Origin: Candidatus Desulfovibrio intestinipullorum
Lineage (GTDB): Bacteria; Desulfobacterota; Desulfovibrionia; Desulfovibrionales; Desulfovibrionaceae
Direction of reading: 5' to 3'
DNA: 52,251 bases
NCBI GenBank assembly: GCA_019113165.1
Contig: DXHV01000078.1
Location: 1 to 52,251, forward strand
Below are positions 1 to 9,479 of this stretch, piece after piece. The translations under genes and the position numbers were made by a program. The notes beneath the pieces are model-generated. The model made no database searches and had not been told where the DNA came from. It saw nothing but the letters and a program-made list of their open reading frames with translations. Numbering within the stretch: the stretch's first letter is position 1; each line of letters opens with the position of its first letter.

Positions 1-959
<959 letters not shown>

Positions 960-1950
960 CAACGGCACGGCCTGGCAGGAACGCCCTTGGCAAGGGGCTG
1001 TGACAGGGCCCTTGCCCAGGCTGACGGCCAGGGGCACAGCCTGCCGGTCGCTGCTTGTGCAAGGGGCACAGAGGTTCACTGAAGCCCCCGGAGACAGGAG
1101 AGTAGGGGCAACGGCCTTATGTCCCGAGGGGACCCGGAACGTGTGCCTGACCTGGCTGCCGTCTCCGGCAGGGACAGTGCAGACCCAGTCTCAAGCCTGA
1201 ACTGCGGGCAGACCCAGGCCGTTCGTCTGCAGCTCCTTCTCAAAGGAAGAGGAAGAAGGACAAGGCACATCGGCATGGCACCTTCAGGGAGAAGTTCTCT
1301 TTCGGGGCAGGGAGCAGGAAGTCCGTGACAGGCGGGCCATGAAGGAACGAATTCCGGGCATTGTGGACCTGCAGGCGGGCATGAGCACAGGATGGGCAGG
1401 ACCTGAAAACCAGGTTGTCATGACTGTGGATTTTGCCACCAGGGCGGACTTTGATGTCCCATGACGCATCCCTGTCAGAGGACTGACTGGACAGGCACGG
1501 CCTGTTTGGATCGCGCACCCCTTGTCAGCGCCCAGTTCAAGTTCCGAGGAACGGGTTTTTGCAGGCAGGCACTTTTTGTGAAGGCTTTGCGGTCCCGGGC
1601 TGAATCCCTGCACGACCAGAGAGAAGCTTGGATGTGACGGAGCAGGCAGAGGGTCCATGCCCCTGGCAGGACGCCAGGGGAATGAGTCAGCCTGTTTTTC
1701 CTGTTCCTTCGGCTCCTTGTGACCCTGGGCCGGATCTTGCCTAAGCAGGGGCAAAGGTCTATGAGAGCGCCTTGATGTTTTTGTCCCGGAGTGCCCGCTC
1801 CTGCTGCCCCCTGGGCTGCAGGACACAGACTCTGGACGGAGAGGAAGATCCCGTTCTTCCACCCCTGCCAGGTCGTAGTGGTACCGGGCATCCTCTTCGC
1901 CTCAGTCCCCTTGCGCCAATGCCTTTCACACACCACGACAGGGTCGTACC
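960..1950. other. About 1 kb without an intact gene; contains a decayed gene
   Basis: Just after the aldo/keto reductase is a hairpin with an 8-bp stem (989-996 with 1009-1016), which may end transcription although no T-run follows. A recognisable Dabb-domain remnant lies at about 1288-1464. Open frames on both strands elsewhere have no family features. The region looks like decayed sequence joined to the truncated gene upstream. Confidence 0.45.
1288..1464 (+). pseudogene. Stress-responsive A/B barrel (Dabb) domain remnant
   Basis: The frame ending at the TGA 1462-1464 reads VLFRGREQ...MKERIPGIVDLQAGM, then VVMTVDFATRADFDV. This matches the middle of Dabb proteins, small dimeric ferredoxin-like-fold proteins with the pattern IPGI-x-(D/S)-x-x-(V/A)-G followed by a strand with a (V/D)-(V/D)-F-x-(S/T) motif. 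Intact Dabb proteins are about 95-100 residues. The N-terminal MI(K/R)HIVL strand and the C-terminal HPxH helix and last strand are missing. The only in-frame ATG (1339) would give about 41 residues. Recognition is by motif only, so confidence is moderate. Confidence 0.45.
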
Positions 1951-2304
1951 ATGCTGTCACATATCCCCACTCCTGTGATCACCATAGGACTTCTGATCTG
2001 CTCCAATCTCTTCATGACCGTCGCCTGGTACGGTCACCTGAAATTCCCCCACATGTCCCTGTGGCGTGTGATAGTCATCAGCTGGCTCATTGCCTTCTTC
2101 GAGTACTGCCTGCAGGTGCCTGCCAACAGGTACGGCTACGGCTACTTTACGGCTGCCGAGCTCAAGACCATACAGGAAGTCATCTCCCTGACGGTCTTCA
2201 TGATATTTTCCGTCCTCTTCCTGGGCGAGCAGCTCAAGTGGAACTACATCCTGGGCTTTGCCATGATAGTGTGCGCGGCCTTCGTGATTTTCCACGAGTG
2301 GTAG
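1951..2304 (+). CDS. DMT-family (DUF486) small membrane protein
   Basis: This 117-residue hydrophobic protein has four predicted membrane segments (about residues 7-27, 36-53, 70-87 and 94-113). It carries the family's conserved features: SNLFMTVAWYGHLKF early, SWLIAFFEYCLQVPANR in the second segment, and a C-terminal FLGEQLKWNYILGFAMI block. The family belongs to the drug/metabolite transporter superfamily but is only half a transporter in size. Its substrate is unknown; it may act as a dimer in the inner membrane. The start at 1951 fits the family length, but its ribosome site is weak. It converges on the cca fusion gene, with a long hairpin between them. Confidence 0.85.
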   Translation: MLSHIPTPVITIGLLICSNLFMTVAWYGHLKFPHMSLWRVIVISWLIAFFEYCLQVPANRYGYGYFTAAELKTIQEVISLTVFMIFSVLFLGEQLKWNYILGFAMIVCAAFVIFHEW

Positions 2305-2368
2305 ATCGAAAAGTGCCTGGCGGCCTTACTGCCGGAAGGCTGTCAGACAGGCAGTGCATCTTTGCGGT

Positions 2369-2417
2369 ACAAGAGCCCTGAACACCGAAGCAGCACTTCG
2401 GGGTTCGGGGCTCTTGT
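2369..2417. terminator. Bidirectional terminator between converging genes
   Basis: A long near-perfect inverted repeat has a 10-bp outer stem (2369-2378 with 2408-2417), a further paired GAAC/GTTC and CCGAAG/CTTCGG inner stem, and a short loop. It lies between two converging genes, where it could stop transcription in both directions. No strong T-run is present. Confidence 0.65.
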
Positions 2418-2567
2418 GCGTCAGGCCTTGTGCGTCAGGGCCATCAGGCCGGAGAGCCCGGGGTGCCAGAGGTCCGGGTGCCCGGACAAACAGGGCAGTC
2501 CCCGAGAGTCTGGCTGCCAGGCCGCCTGGCAGCTCAGGCGAGCCCATCCCGCCCTTGTGCTGCGCTC

Positions 2568-5360
2568 CTACTCCTGTCCCCTGCTTTCCATCTGCCGGGC
2601 CTGCTGTTCGGCCGCGTCCAGTTCGTCCTGTTCCTGCACCATGCGGGCCGCCAGCTCCTCGTTGACCAGGGCCTGGGCCAGCCGGAACTGCTTGGGCGGC
2701 GTGTCGGCCTTGTGATCGAGCTTGGCCACGAGCAGCTTGCGCAGGATGCGGGCATAGGCTGGTCCTGGCGCAAGGCCCATGCGCTTGAGGTCGTTGCCGC
2801 CCACATCGGGTGTCATGTTCTTCCAGGTGGTGATGAAGCGCGACAGCGATCGCCTGATTTCCGGATTGCTGTCCTCGGCCATGAGATAGAGCACGCACTC
2901 CAGGGGCAGGTCCCTGAGCAGCGCGCAGACCTCGCTGGCCCTGGGCTGTCTCTTGACAAAGAGCTTGCGCAGGGAGGGCCGGATGGCCCGCATGCGCTCG
3001 CGGCCCTGCATGACCGTCAGCTTGAGCGATTCGGGAAGACCCAGGCGCCGGAAGCAGGTCAGGGAGTCGTTGTAGCTTAAAGAGCCTGTCAGCACGAGGA
3101 AATAGGCAAACCAGGGCCGCACCGGCTCGTCCAGGAAGAGGAGCTTGAACCAGGCCAGGACCTTGGACATCCTGGGCAGGATGCGCTGCCTTGAGGGATT
3201 GAGGATGAGCATGGGGTGGAGCTTTTGCAGAATGCCCAGCTCCTGCAGTCGGAAGAAGGCTGCCAGCGCCCGCTCCTCGCTGCAGATGTGCTCGAACTCG
3301 TGGAAGATGCGGGCCGGCGAGAGCTTGTCCAGAAGCTGCATGGCCAGGGCATTGCGCACGAGCTTTTCCGTGTCTGCGCCAAGACGGAAGAGGTAGCGCT
3401 GCTCGAAGCGCACGGCCCGCAGGATTCTGGTGGGATCCTCCACAAAGCTCAGGGTGTGCAGCACGCGGATGATCTTGTCCTTGAGGTCGCGCTGGCCGCC
3501 GAAGAAGTCCACAATCTGGCCCATGGGCTGGGTGTCCAGGCGTATGGCCAGGGCGTTGATGGTAAAGTCCCTGCGGTAGAGGTCCATCTTGATGCTGGAG
3601 TGCTCCACCGTGGGCATGGCTGCCGGAGACTCGTAGTACTCGAGCCTGGCCGTGGCCACGTCCACGCGCTCCTCGCTGCCGTTGGGGCCGGGATAGAGCA
3701 CAACGCTCGTGAGAAACTTCTTGTGCACGCGCACCCTGCCGCCCAGGCGCTGGGCAAGGGCAGCCGCAAAGCCCAGGCCGTCGCCCTCCACCACAAGGTC
3801 TATGTCCTGGTTGGGGGTCTTGAGCATGAGATCGCGCACAAAGCCGCCGACCACGTAGACGGGCGTCTTGCGCTCCCGGCCAAGCTCGGAGGCCAGGGAG
3901 AGGAGGGAGAGCAGGGGGGCCGGCAGCTGATCGCGCAGGGCCTTGCCCACATTGCGGCTTCTGCCCTCGCGGCTCTTGCCGCTCTCGTCACTGTCGTCCT
4001 CGCTCTTGTCCATGCGGCCCGGTTCTGCGGCAAAGATGCCGATAAGGTCCGTTCTGGTCACCACACCGGCCACGGTGTCGTCTTCCCGGACAATGGGCAC
4101 CAGACGCTGCCTTGCCCCCACGATGACCGTGGTCAGGTCCCGCAGGCTGGCCGTGAGGGGCAGGGTCTGCACGGGCCGTATCATGTAGTCGTCGATTTTT
4201 TCGTCTGCGAGTCCGTGGGACATGGCCCGCTGGGTGGTCGTGGTGTCCAGCAGGCCGATGCAGCGGCGTGTGCCCTGGGCAAAGATGGGAATGCTCTTCA
4301 GGGAGAAGTGCACCATGAGCTCGTCGGCCTCGCGCAGGGTATGCCCTGTTTCCATGCCCACTGCCGGCGCGGACATGTAGTCTGCGGCCTTGCTGTCCCC
4401 GCACTGCTGCATGTAGAGGGCATTGAGGATGGCATCGTGGACCTGGCTCAGGGACTTGTCGCGTATGCTTGCCGAGGCGGCATAGATGTGGCCGCCACCG
4501 CCCAGGGCCGAGCACACGGCACCGACATTGATGGCGGCCGAGCGCGAGCGGGCCACCACCTGTATGCGGTCGTCCATGCGGCCAATGGCAAAGAGCACGG
4601 CAAACTTCTCCATTTCCATGAGCCTGTGGGCCAGGTAGGCAAAGTCGCCCAGATAGTGCTCCAGGGTCGTTTCGGCCAGCACGACCTGCTCGCCATTGAA
4701 ATTGAAGATCTCGGCCGACTCCAGCAGGCTGTTCAGGGCCTGCACATGGGTGCGGGTCATTTCAAAGGCCAGGGTGTCGCTGATGCTGTTGACATCCATG
4801 CCCTGCCTGAGCAGCCAGGCCGCAGCCTCGAAGTCCTCGCTCTTGGTGGAGGAATAGGAAAAGGATCCCGTGTCCGAGTAGAGGCCCATGCCGAGGATGG
4901 TGGCTGTCCAGGGCGTGATCTGCAGGCCCTTTTCCTTGAGGCGGGAGACAAGGAGGCTTGTGACGGACCCCGTGGCCGCATAGTGGGTCATGTGGGGATG
5001 GATGTCGTCGCTCGTGTCGGGATGGTGGTCCCAGGCCTCCACCCGGATGCCGGGATTGTCGAGCAGGGGCCAGACATGGTGCAGCCGCGAGCGCTGGCGG
5101 GTGTCCACCACGATGAGAAAGTCGTACTGGCTGAAGGTGCAACTGGAGGAATCCACAAAGGAGCAGCCTTCAAGGAGATCGTCCTGGCCGCGCACAGTCT
5201 CGTAGAGCTTGTTGAGATTCTTTTCCTGGCTGCCCGGATAGAGCAGATCGCAGGGTGCGTACAGTCTGCCTGCGGCCAGCATGGCCGCAAAGGCATCAAA
5301 GTCGGCATTGGAGTGACAGGTCACAAGCGTGCCTGTCCTGTGTGCATCGGACGGGGTCAC
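2568..5360 (-). CDS. cca: DHH phosphoesterase-CBS-tRNA nucleotidyltransferase fusion (CCA/A-adding type)
   Basis: A 930-residue multidomain protein. Residues 1-310 are a DHH/DHHA1 phosphoesterase-like part, with HSNADFDAF near 16-24, DHH at 111-113 and a GGGGHIYAAS motif near 300. Two CBS modules follow at about 325-435. After a charged linker comes the class II polymerase-beta-type head with YVVGGFVRDL and DIDLVVEGDG, then the family's RNA-binding helices. This architecture is known in delta-proteobacteria and some other phyla, where the protein repairs or completes the 3' CCA end of tRNA. The role of the DHH part there is unclear. It starts with GTG overlapping the xerD stop (GTGA), with AAGGAG upstream, so translation is coupled to xerD. 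Whether it adds only A or full CCA cannot be read here. Confidence 0.88.
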   Translation of the reverse strand: MTPSDAHRTGTLVTCHSNADFDAFAAMLAAGRLYAPCDLLYPGSQEKNLNKLYETVRGQDDLLEGCSFVDSSSCTFSQYDFLIVVDTRQRSRLHHVWPLLDNPGIRVEAWDHHPDTSDDIHPHMTHYAATGSVTSLLVSRLKEKGLQITPWTATILGMGLYSDTGSFSYSSTKSEDFEAAAWLLRQGMDVNSISDTLAFEMTRTHVQALNSLLESAEIFNFNGEQVVLAETTLEHYLGDFAYLAHRLMEMEKFAVLFAIGRMDDRIQVVARSRSAAINVGAVCSALGGGGHIYAASASIRDKSLSQVHDAILNALYMQQCGDSKAADYMSAPAVGMETGHTLREADELMVHFSLKSIPIFAQGTRRCIGLLDTTTTQRAMSHGLADEKIDDYMIRPVQTLPLTASLRDLTTVIVGARQRLVPIVREDDTVAGVVTRTDLIGIFAAEPGRMDKSEDDSDESGKSREGRSRNVGKALRDQLPAPLLSLLSLASELGRERKTPVYVVGGFVRDLMLKTPNQDIDLVVEGDGLGFAAALAQRLGGRVRVHKKFLTSVVLYPGPNGSEERVDVATARLEYYESPAAMPTVEHSSIKMDLYRRDFTINALAIRLDTQPMGQIVDFFGGQRDLKDKIIRVLHTLSFVEDPTRILRAVRFEQRYLFRLGADTEKLVRNALAMQLLDKLSPARIFHEFEHICSEERALAAFFRLQELGILQKLHPMLILNPSRQRILPRMSKVLAWFKLLFLDEPVRPWFAYFLVLTGSLSYNDSLTCFRRLGLPESLKLTVMQGRERMRAIRPSLRKLFVKRQPRASEVCALLRDLPLECVLYLMAEDSNPEIRRSLSRFITTWKNMTPDVGGNDLKRMGLAPGPAYARILRKLLVAKLDHKADTPPKQFRLAQALVNEELAARMVQEQDELDAAEQQARQMESRGQE

Positions 5361-6484
5361 GACCGGCTCCTTGGGTGGAATTGATGGTGCAGGCGCATGA
5401 GACGGGCCGTCTGCACATGGGTGTAGATCTCGGTTGCGGCAATGTCGGCATGCCCCAGGAGGGTCTGCACGCTGCGCAGGTCCGCGCCGCCTTCCAGAAG
5501 ATGGGTGGCAAAGCTGTGGCGCAGGGTGTGGGGACTGACGGGCCGCGTGATGCCGCAGGCCAGGGCGGCATCGCGCACCAGGGTGAAGACATACTGCCGG
5601 GTGAGGCGCTGGCCCCTGCGGTTCACAAAGACGTGGGCTGCCCGGGGCTGGAAGGCCGGCCTCGTGTTCTCGAGATAGCTCAGCAGACGGGCCTGGGCCT
5701 GCCCATGAATGGGCACCAGGCGCTCCTTGTTGCCCTTGCCGAAGACGCGCACAAGACCTGTCTGCAGGTCCAGGGCCTGGAGCTGCAGGTCGCAGAGCTC
5801 GGAGACACGCAGGCCTGCGGCATAGAGCAGCTCCAGCATGCAGCTGTCGCGCTGGCCCCGCAGGGTGGAGGTGTCGGGAACGGCCAGCATCTTTTGCACT
5901 TCCCTGAGGGAGAGAAAGGTGGGCAGATGCCTAGGCAGCCTGGGATTGGTGCTGCTGTCCACGGGATTGCGGGCAAGCAGGCCGCGCTCCCGCAGAAAGG
6001 CAAAGAGGGAGCGCAAGGCTGCCAGACGCCTGGCAAGGGTCCTGGCAGAGAGCCTGCGGCTGTAGCCCCAGGCAAGGTAGAGCACAATGGTCTCTTCGCT
6101 GACAGGCAGCGGACCGGCTGCACCGGCAGACCAGGCCGCCCCAATCTGTCTGGCCCCGTCCGATCTGCCAGAATCGGCAGATTGGGCAGAAGCGGCAGGT
6201 TTGCTGTCCCTGCCGGCTGTGCCGGCCAATCCGTCAGGCTTGTCGGGTCCCGCAGGACCAGCTGACCCGGCCGATCGGCCAGACCCGTCAGCTTTTCCAG
6301 AGACCGCCGCTCCGGCAGCACCGTCGGATCCGGCCAGTTCCTGGCCAAAGCAGAAAAAATCGTGCAGATCCTGTTCGTAGGAAGAGATGGTGGCCAGAGA
6401 GAGCCCCCGCAGGGCCAGGAGGGCATCAAGCCACTCCCTGACCTGACTGGCCAGAAGGGCAAAGGTGAGGGGCTGTGCGGTCAT
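5357..6484 (-). CDS. xerD: Tyrosine recombinase XerD-like, with a low-complexity insertion
   Basis: Xer recombinases resolve chromosome dimers at dif, normally handed over by FtsK, which is also encoded in this window. The catalytic set is complete: Arg226 (AAGLRVSEL), Lys250 (GKGNKERLVP), His319/Arg322 (SPHTLRHSFATHL), His345 (LLGHADI) and Tyr354. At 375 residues it is about 75 longer than usual. The excess is one block (about residues 51-126) rich in Gly, Ala, Ser, Asp and Pro, inserted inside the N-terminal SAM-like core-binding domain. The start is an ATG at 6484 with a poor ribosome site. The stop overlaps the next gene's GTG. XerC or a single-Xer system is possible; the catalytic assignment is firm. 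Confidence 0.85.
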   Translation of the reverse strand: MTAQPLTFALLASQVREWLDALLALRGLSLATISSYEQDLHDFFCFGQELAGSDGAAGAAVSGKADGSGRSAGSAGPAGPDKPDGLAGTAGRDSKPAASAQSADSGRSDGARQIGAAWSAGAAGPLPVSEETIVLYLAWGYSRRLSARTLARRLAALRSLFAFLRERGLLARNPVDSSTNPRLPRHLPTFLSLREVQKMLAVPDTSTLRGQRDSCMLELLYAAGLRVSELCDLQLQALDLQTGLVRVFGKGNKERLVPIHGQAQARLLSYLENTRPAFQPRAAHVFVNRRGQRLTRQYVFTLVRDAALACGITRPVSPHTLRHSFATHLLEGGADLRSVQTLLGHADIAATEIYTHVQTARLMRLHHQFHPRSRS

Positions 6485-7214
6485 GAGGAGCTTTTGGTAC
6501 AGGGATCGGCAGTGCGGAAAGGGCAGGCCTGTGTGCGCAGGCCCCGGGCAACGGATCTGTCTTGCCAGCAGACAGGCTGCCGACTGGCTGGCAGGCTGGG
6601 CATTTGGGGCAGGCCCCTGCCCGCGAGATGGGCAGGGGCAACTGCAGCCAGTGTACCCTGTCTGTGCAGGCTTGCCAAGAAAGCGTCATTCACGGCGAAA
6701 ATTCAAGGCGAAAGTGCCTGCAGGCGGCAGTCAGGCACAGGCTGTGCGGGAGCAGAGAGCCCCCGGGACAAGGGGAGAAGAGGACCAGAGAGGGGAGATG
6801 GTTCGATGCTTCCTCCTCTGGCAGAGCACAGGCAGTTGTCCAGACAAGCTCATGTCTGTCAGAGACATTGATCTTGAAGAGAGCCATGCAAAAGTATAAG
6901 AGGAAGTGTGAGTCCTGTGACATTATGTCCATGACCTCTTTTTCAAGGGGCGAATACGCCCTTGTCCTGCCCAGGGAACACAAGGAACACCTTGTGCCGC
7001 CAGTACAAGACCCGGGCAAACCATCTCCTGGTTCCTGCTCCGAACCCCGGCAGGACGTCTGGTCAGACCTGCCTGCTGCAGGCATGCGGTCTTTTGCAGG
7101 CCGTAGCCTGCAGTGCGTTTTCCAAAAGGTCTGTCCGGCTTCACATCAAGCATTTCAGGGAGGCGGCGCTTTCTTCCTGCTTCTGTCAGGGAGCCCGAGT
7201 GCCAGTCTGTATTG
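6485..7214. other. Divergent spacer of about 730 bp, no gene recognised
   Basis: The spacer between divergent xerD and folK contains no frame with family features. A perfect 10-bp stem (6613-6622 with 6630-6639, loop 6623-6629) sits 130 bp upstream of xerD, where a terminator for either neighbour is not expected. It could belong to a decayed gene or an unannotated RNA. A lower-GC stretch near 6890-6960 may hold promoter sequence. Confidence 0.4.
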
Positions 7215-7724
7215 ATGATGACAACTGTCCCCGTCTATGTGGGCCTGGGCTCCAACGATCCTCAGGCCCTGGACTATCTGGCCCGGGCCCGGGAGGCTCT
7301 GGCCGGTCTCGGGGGTATCGAGCTTGCGCAGTGCTCGCCGCTCTACACAACGGAGCCCCAGGAGTACAGCGATCAGCCCTGGTTCTGGAATCAGGTCCTC
7401 AGGCTGCAGGTACAGAAGTGCTGGACAGCCAGCTCGCTCATGCGTGCCTTTCTGGAGACGGAAACAAGGCTTGGCCGGGTGCGCAGCACAGATCCGGCCC
7501 TGCGCTTTGGTCCGCGCTGCATAGACGTGGACATCCTGCTCTTTGGCGATCTCGTGTCTGCGGATCCGGTCTGCATCGTGCCCCATCCGCGCCTGGTGCG
7601 GCGGGCGTTCTGGCTTGTGCCGCTGCGCGATCTGTCGCCGTCCCTTCTCATTGACGGCGAGCCTGTTGATGTCCATCTGTCCAGGCTTGCCTGGCATGCA
7701 GAAGGCAACAAGATTTTCCAATAA
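7215..7724 (+). CDS. folK: 2-amino-4-hydroxy-6-hydroxymethyldihydropteridine pyrophosphokinase
   Basis: FolK transfers pyrophosphate from ATP to the pterin alcohol in folate synthesis. The protein opens with VYVGLGSNDP, carries the SPLYTTEP loop and has the signature RFGPRCIDVDILLFGD, which holds the two Mg-binding aspartates. The PHPRLVRRAFWLVPL block follows. Length is 169 residues, typical of the family. The start is placed at the ATG of 7215 because homology begins four residues later; a TTG at 7212 is possible and no strong ribosome site is seen. It is followed 51 bp later by the YHS-type gene in the same direction. Confidence 0.9.
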   Translation: MMTTVPVYVGLGSNDPQALDYLARAREALAGLGGIELAQCSPLYTTEPQEYSDQPWFWNQVLRLQVQKCWTASSLMRAFLETETRLGRVRSTDPALRFGPRCIDVDILLFGDLVSADPVCIVPHPRLVRRAFWLVPLRDLSPSLLIDGEPVDVHLSRLAWHAEGNKIFQ

Positions 7725-7775
7725 CGAACAGACAGGGGCTGTCATGGTGCTGCCCTGTTTTCTGGAGGGAGAGAT

Positions 7776-8105
7776 ATGATTAAGTGGATTATTATTGCTC
7801 TGGCAGCCTATGTCCTGTACAGGCTTTTCGCCAATGACATTCTCAAGAAGCGCAAGAAAGATGAAAAGATCGACAAGAAGGAGATGGAGCGCAAGATAGC
7901 AGCAGGTGAAATGGTCAAGGATCCTGTCTGTGGCGCCTATGTGTCCGTGGACGACTCCATCACCGTGCGCGACGGCGAGCGTCTCTACCACTTCTGCAGC
8001 TACGACTGCAGGGAAAAGTTCCTGAAGAGCCTGAGCGACGGCAGCCGCGTCCTGCCCGAGGATGCCGGCGCCAAGCCTGCTGCAGACGAGAAGAAGGATC
8101 AGTAG
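7776..8105 (+). CDS. Membrane-anchored YHS/TRASH-like small protein
   Basis: This 109-residue protein has one N-terminal membrane helix (about residues 3-19), a Lys/Glu/Asp-rich charged stretch, and a compact domain with MVKDPVCGAYVSVDD and FCSYDCREKF. The cysteines fit a PP0621/YHS-like metal-binding module; such modules are thought to sense or carry metals, but no role is proven. A charged tail follows. GGAGGGAGAG lies just before the ATG. Two strong hairpins follow the stop, so it probably ends the folK unit. Confidence 0.75.
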   Translation: MIKWIIIALAAYVLYRLFANDILKKRKKDEKIDKKEMERKIAAGEMVKDPVCGAYVSVDDSITVRDGERLYHFCSYDCREKFLKSLSDGSRVLPEDAGAKPAADEKKDQ

Positions 8106-8138
8106 TCAAGGAGCAGTCTCAAGAAGACTGCGAAAAAT

Positions 8139-8210
8139 GCCGGCTCTCTTTGCAAGGAAGAGCCGGTGATTGCCAGGGCCCTGCACAAATCATCTGTGCA
8201 GGGCCCTGGC
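8139..8210 (+). terminator. Tandem terminator hairpins
   Basis: There are two stem-loops in a row. The first pairs CCGGCTCT (8140-8147) with AGAGCCGG (8159-8166). The second is a perfect 16-bp stem (8172-8187 with 8195-8210) and a 7-nt loop. No long T-run follows; position and strength suggest termination of the folK unit. Confidence 0.6.
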
Positions 8211-9008
8211 CGTTTCAGCGACTTCTGTGGAGAAAGAGGAGCACAGAAGCCTGTTCAGGACTGCCAGCAGGGCCTGGGAATCCCCGTCAGGCGGGCACGC
8301 GGCTTCTGACGGAAAAATTTTTCCAAAAAATTTTTCACTGTACCTGAAGCTGTTTTGAAGGCAAGAGGTCTTCCATGTTGAACATTCTTTAGAAAGAGTG
8401 TTCGCAAGATCGACATTTTCTGGGAAAACAGCCTGTACAATCTGGGACTTGCCTTCTTTCAGGAAAAAGGATAAAGGCTCTCCTGAAGAATAAGGAAAAA
8501 TCTCAAAAATTCCTGTGATTCTGAAATTGAATTGAATTTTTCAGAATTTCATAGAAAGAATATGCGCAGGATGTTGAGCATTATACCCGAATACGGCTCA
8601 GTATCCTGAGCAGGCCAGGAAAAAGGCCATGCGGAAGGGCAGACTTGAGCATGCCCAGGCTCTGCTGCCTCCCGTGTTCAGGCTCCCCGGCACTGGAGCA
8701 GGCGACTCCTGCCAGAATTTTTTCTCAAAAAATTTTTCAATATCTCTGTGTTGCTTTTGAAAAGAAGATGCTCAGCATGTTGAGCATTATCCATGAATAC
8801 AGCGCAATATATTGAACATCTTCAAGAGAACAGGATCTGCAGGCAGTGATTTGCAATATTTGAGAAGAAATGCTAGGGACTCTTCTGAAGAAAGAAGAAT
8901 ATTTTCAAAAAGTCCTGAAAATAAGAAACTACATCGAAAACCTCCAAATCATCCAGAGAGTCCATGCGCAGGGGAAAAGTCGTGCGCGGCGGCAGACTCC
9001 AGACCAGG

Positions 9009-9312
9009 CAGTCTCTCCGTTGCCTCGGAAGGCCAAGAGGACAGCGAAGCCCGGAGTCAGAGAGCCCATGCGCAGGATGTTGCGCCTTATGGCCGTTTAA
9101 CGCTCAGTATCCTGGGCACGACGAGAACAAGGCCATGCTCGACAGCAGAGTCGAGACCTGCAGTCTCTCCGTTGCCTCGGAAGGCCAAGAGGACAGCGAA
9201 GCCCGGAGCCAGAGAGCCCATGCGCAGGATATTGCGCCTTATGGCCGTTTAACGCTCAGTATCCTGAGCACGGCAGAGAAAAGGCCATGCGCGACGGCAG
9301 AGTCGGACGATG
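9009..9312. repeat. Two tandem copies of a 152-bp repeat with palindromic cores
   Basis: Copy 1 begins at 9009 and copy 2 at 9161, giving an exact 152-bp period with only scattered mismatches. Each copy contains GCGCAGGAT(G/A)TTGCGC and GCTCAGTATCCTG(G/A)GC, imperfect palindromes spaced by CTTATGGCCGTTTAAC. The same pair occurs in diverged form near 8560-8610. This could be a local duplication of a structured RNA, a binding-site cluster or a REP-like element. Confidence 0.75.
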
Positions 9313-9381
9313 CGTTTCCATGAGACACGACACACGACAAGCCATGCCTTGCCAATGAAGACAAGGGCCATCTTCCCTCAA

Positions 9382-9426
9382 TGCAAAAGGACAACAGGCT
9401 GTCAGCCAGCCTGCTGTCCTTTTGCA
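9382..9426 (-). terminator. Terminator of the M23 peptidase gene
   Basis: A strong hairpin pairs TGCAAAAGGACA (9382-9393) with TGTCCTTTTGCA (9415-9426), with an inner CAGGCTG/CAGCCTG stem. Read on the minus strand it is followed by TTTTGCATT. It lies about 55 bp past the peptidase stop. Confidence 0.7.
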
Positions 9427-9479
9427 ATTTTGGCCCGGTGCAGGGGAGTGTCTCCATTTCCCCCCGGCCTTGAGGATGC

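Larger units (their letters stand above)
8106..9479. other. Repeat-rich gene-free region of about 1.4 kb
   Basis: No supported gene. The left part (about 8300-8960) is much more A/T-rich than the surroundings and holds degenerate copies of a module with an AAAAAATTTTTCA element followed by a palindromic ATGTTGA(A/G)CATT core (near 8373 and 8779; a related core near 8563). The right part holds two near-identical 152-bp tandem copies. Open frames across the repeats change phase between copies because 152 is not a multiple of three, so they are not coding. Confidence 0.7.

Noticed and set aside
1284..1960. Minus-strand frames of 160-190 codons
   Set aside because: No motifs, no ribosome site, and they overlap the plus-strand Dabb remnant.
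3216..5384. 722-codon plus-strand frame opposite the cca fusion
   Set aside because: Antisense shadow; composition is G/H/A/V-rich as expected from reversed codons.
8812..9323. Open frames with repeated peptides in the repeat field
   Set aside because: The 152-bp period shifts phase between copies, so the same DNA is read in different frames; no ribosome site or family match.
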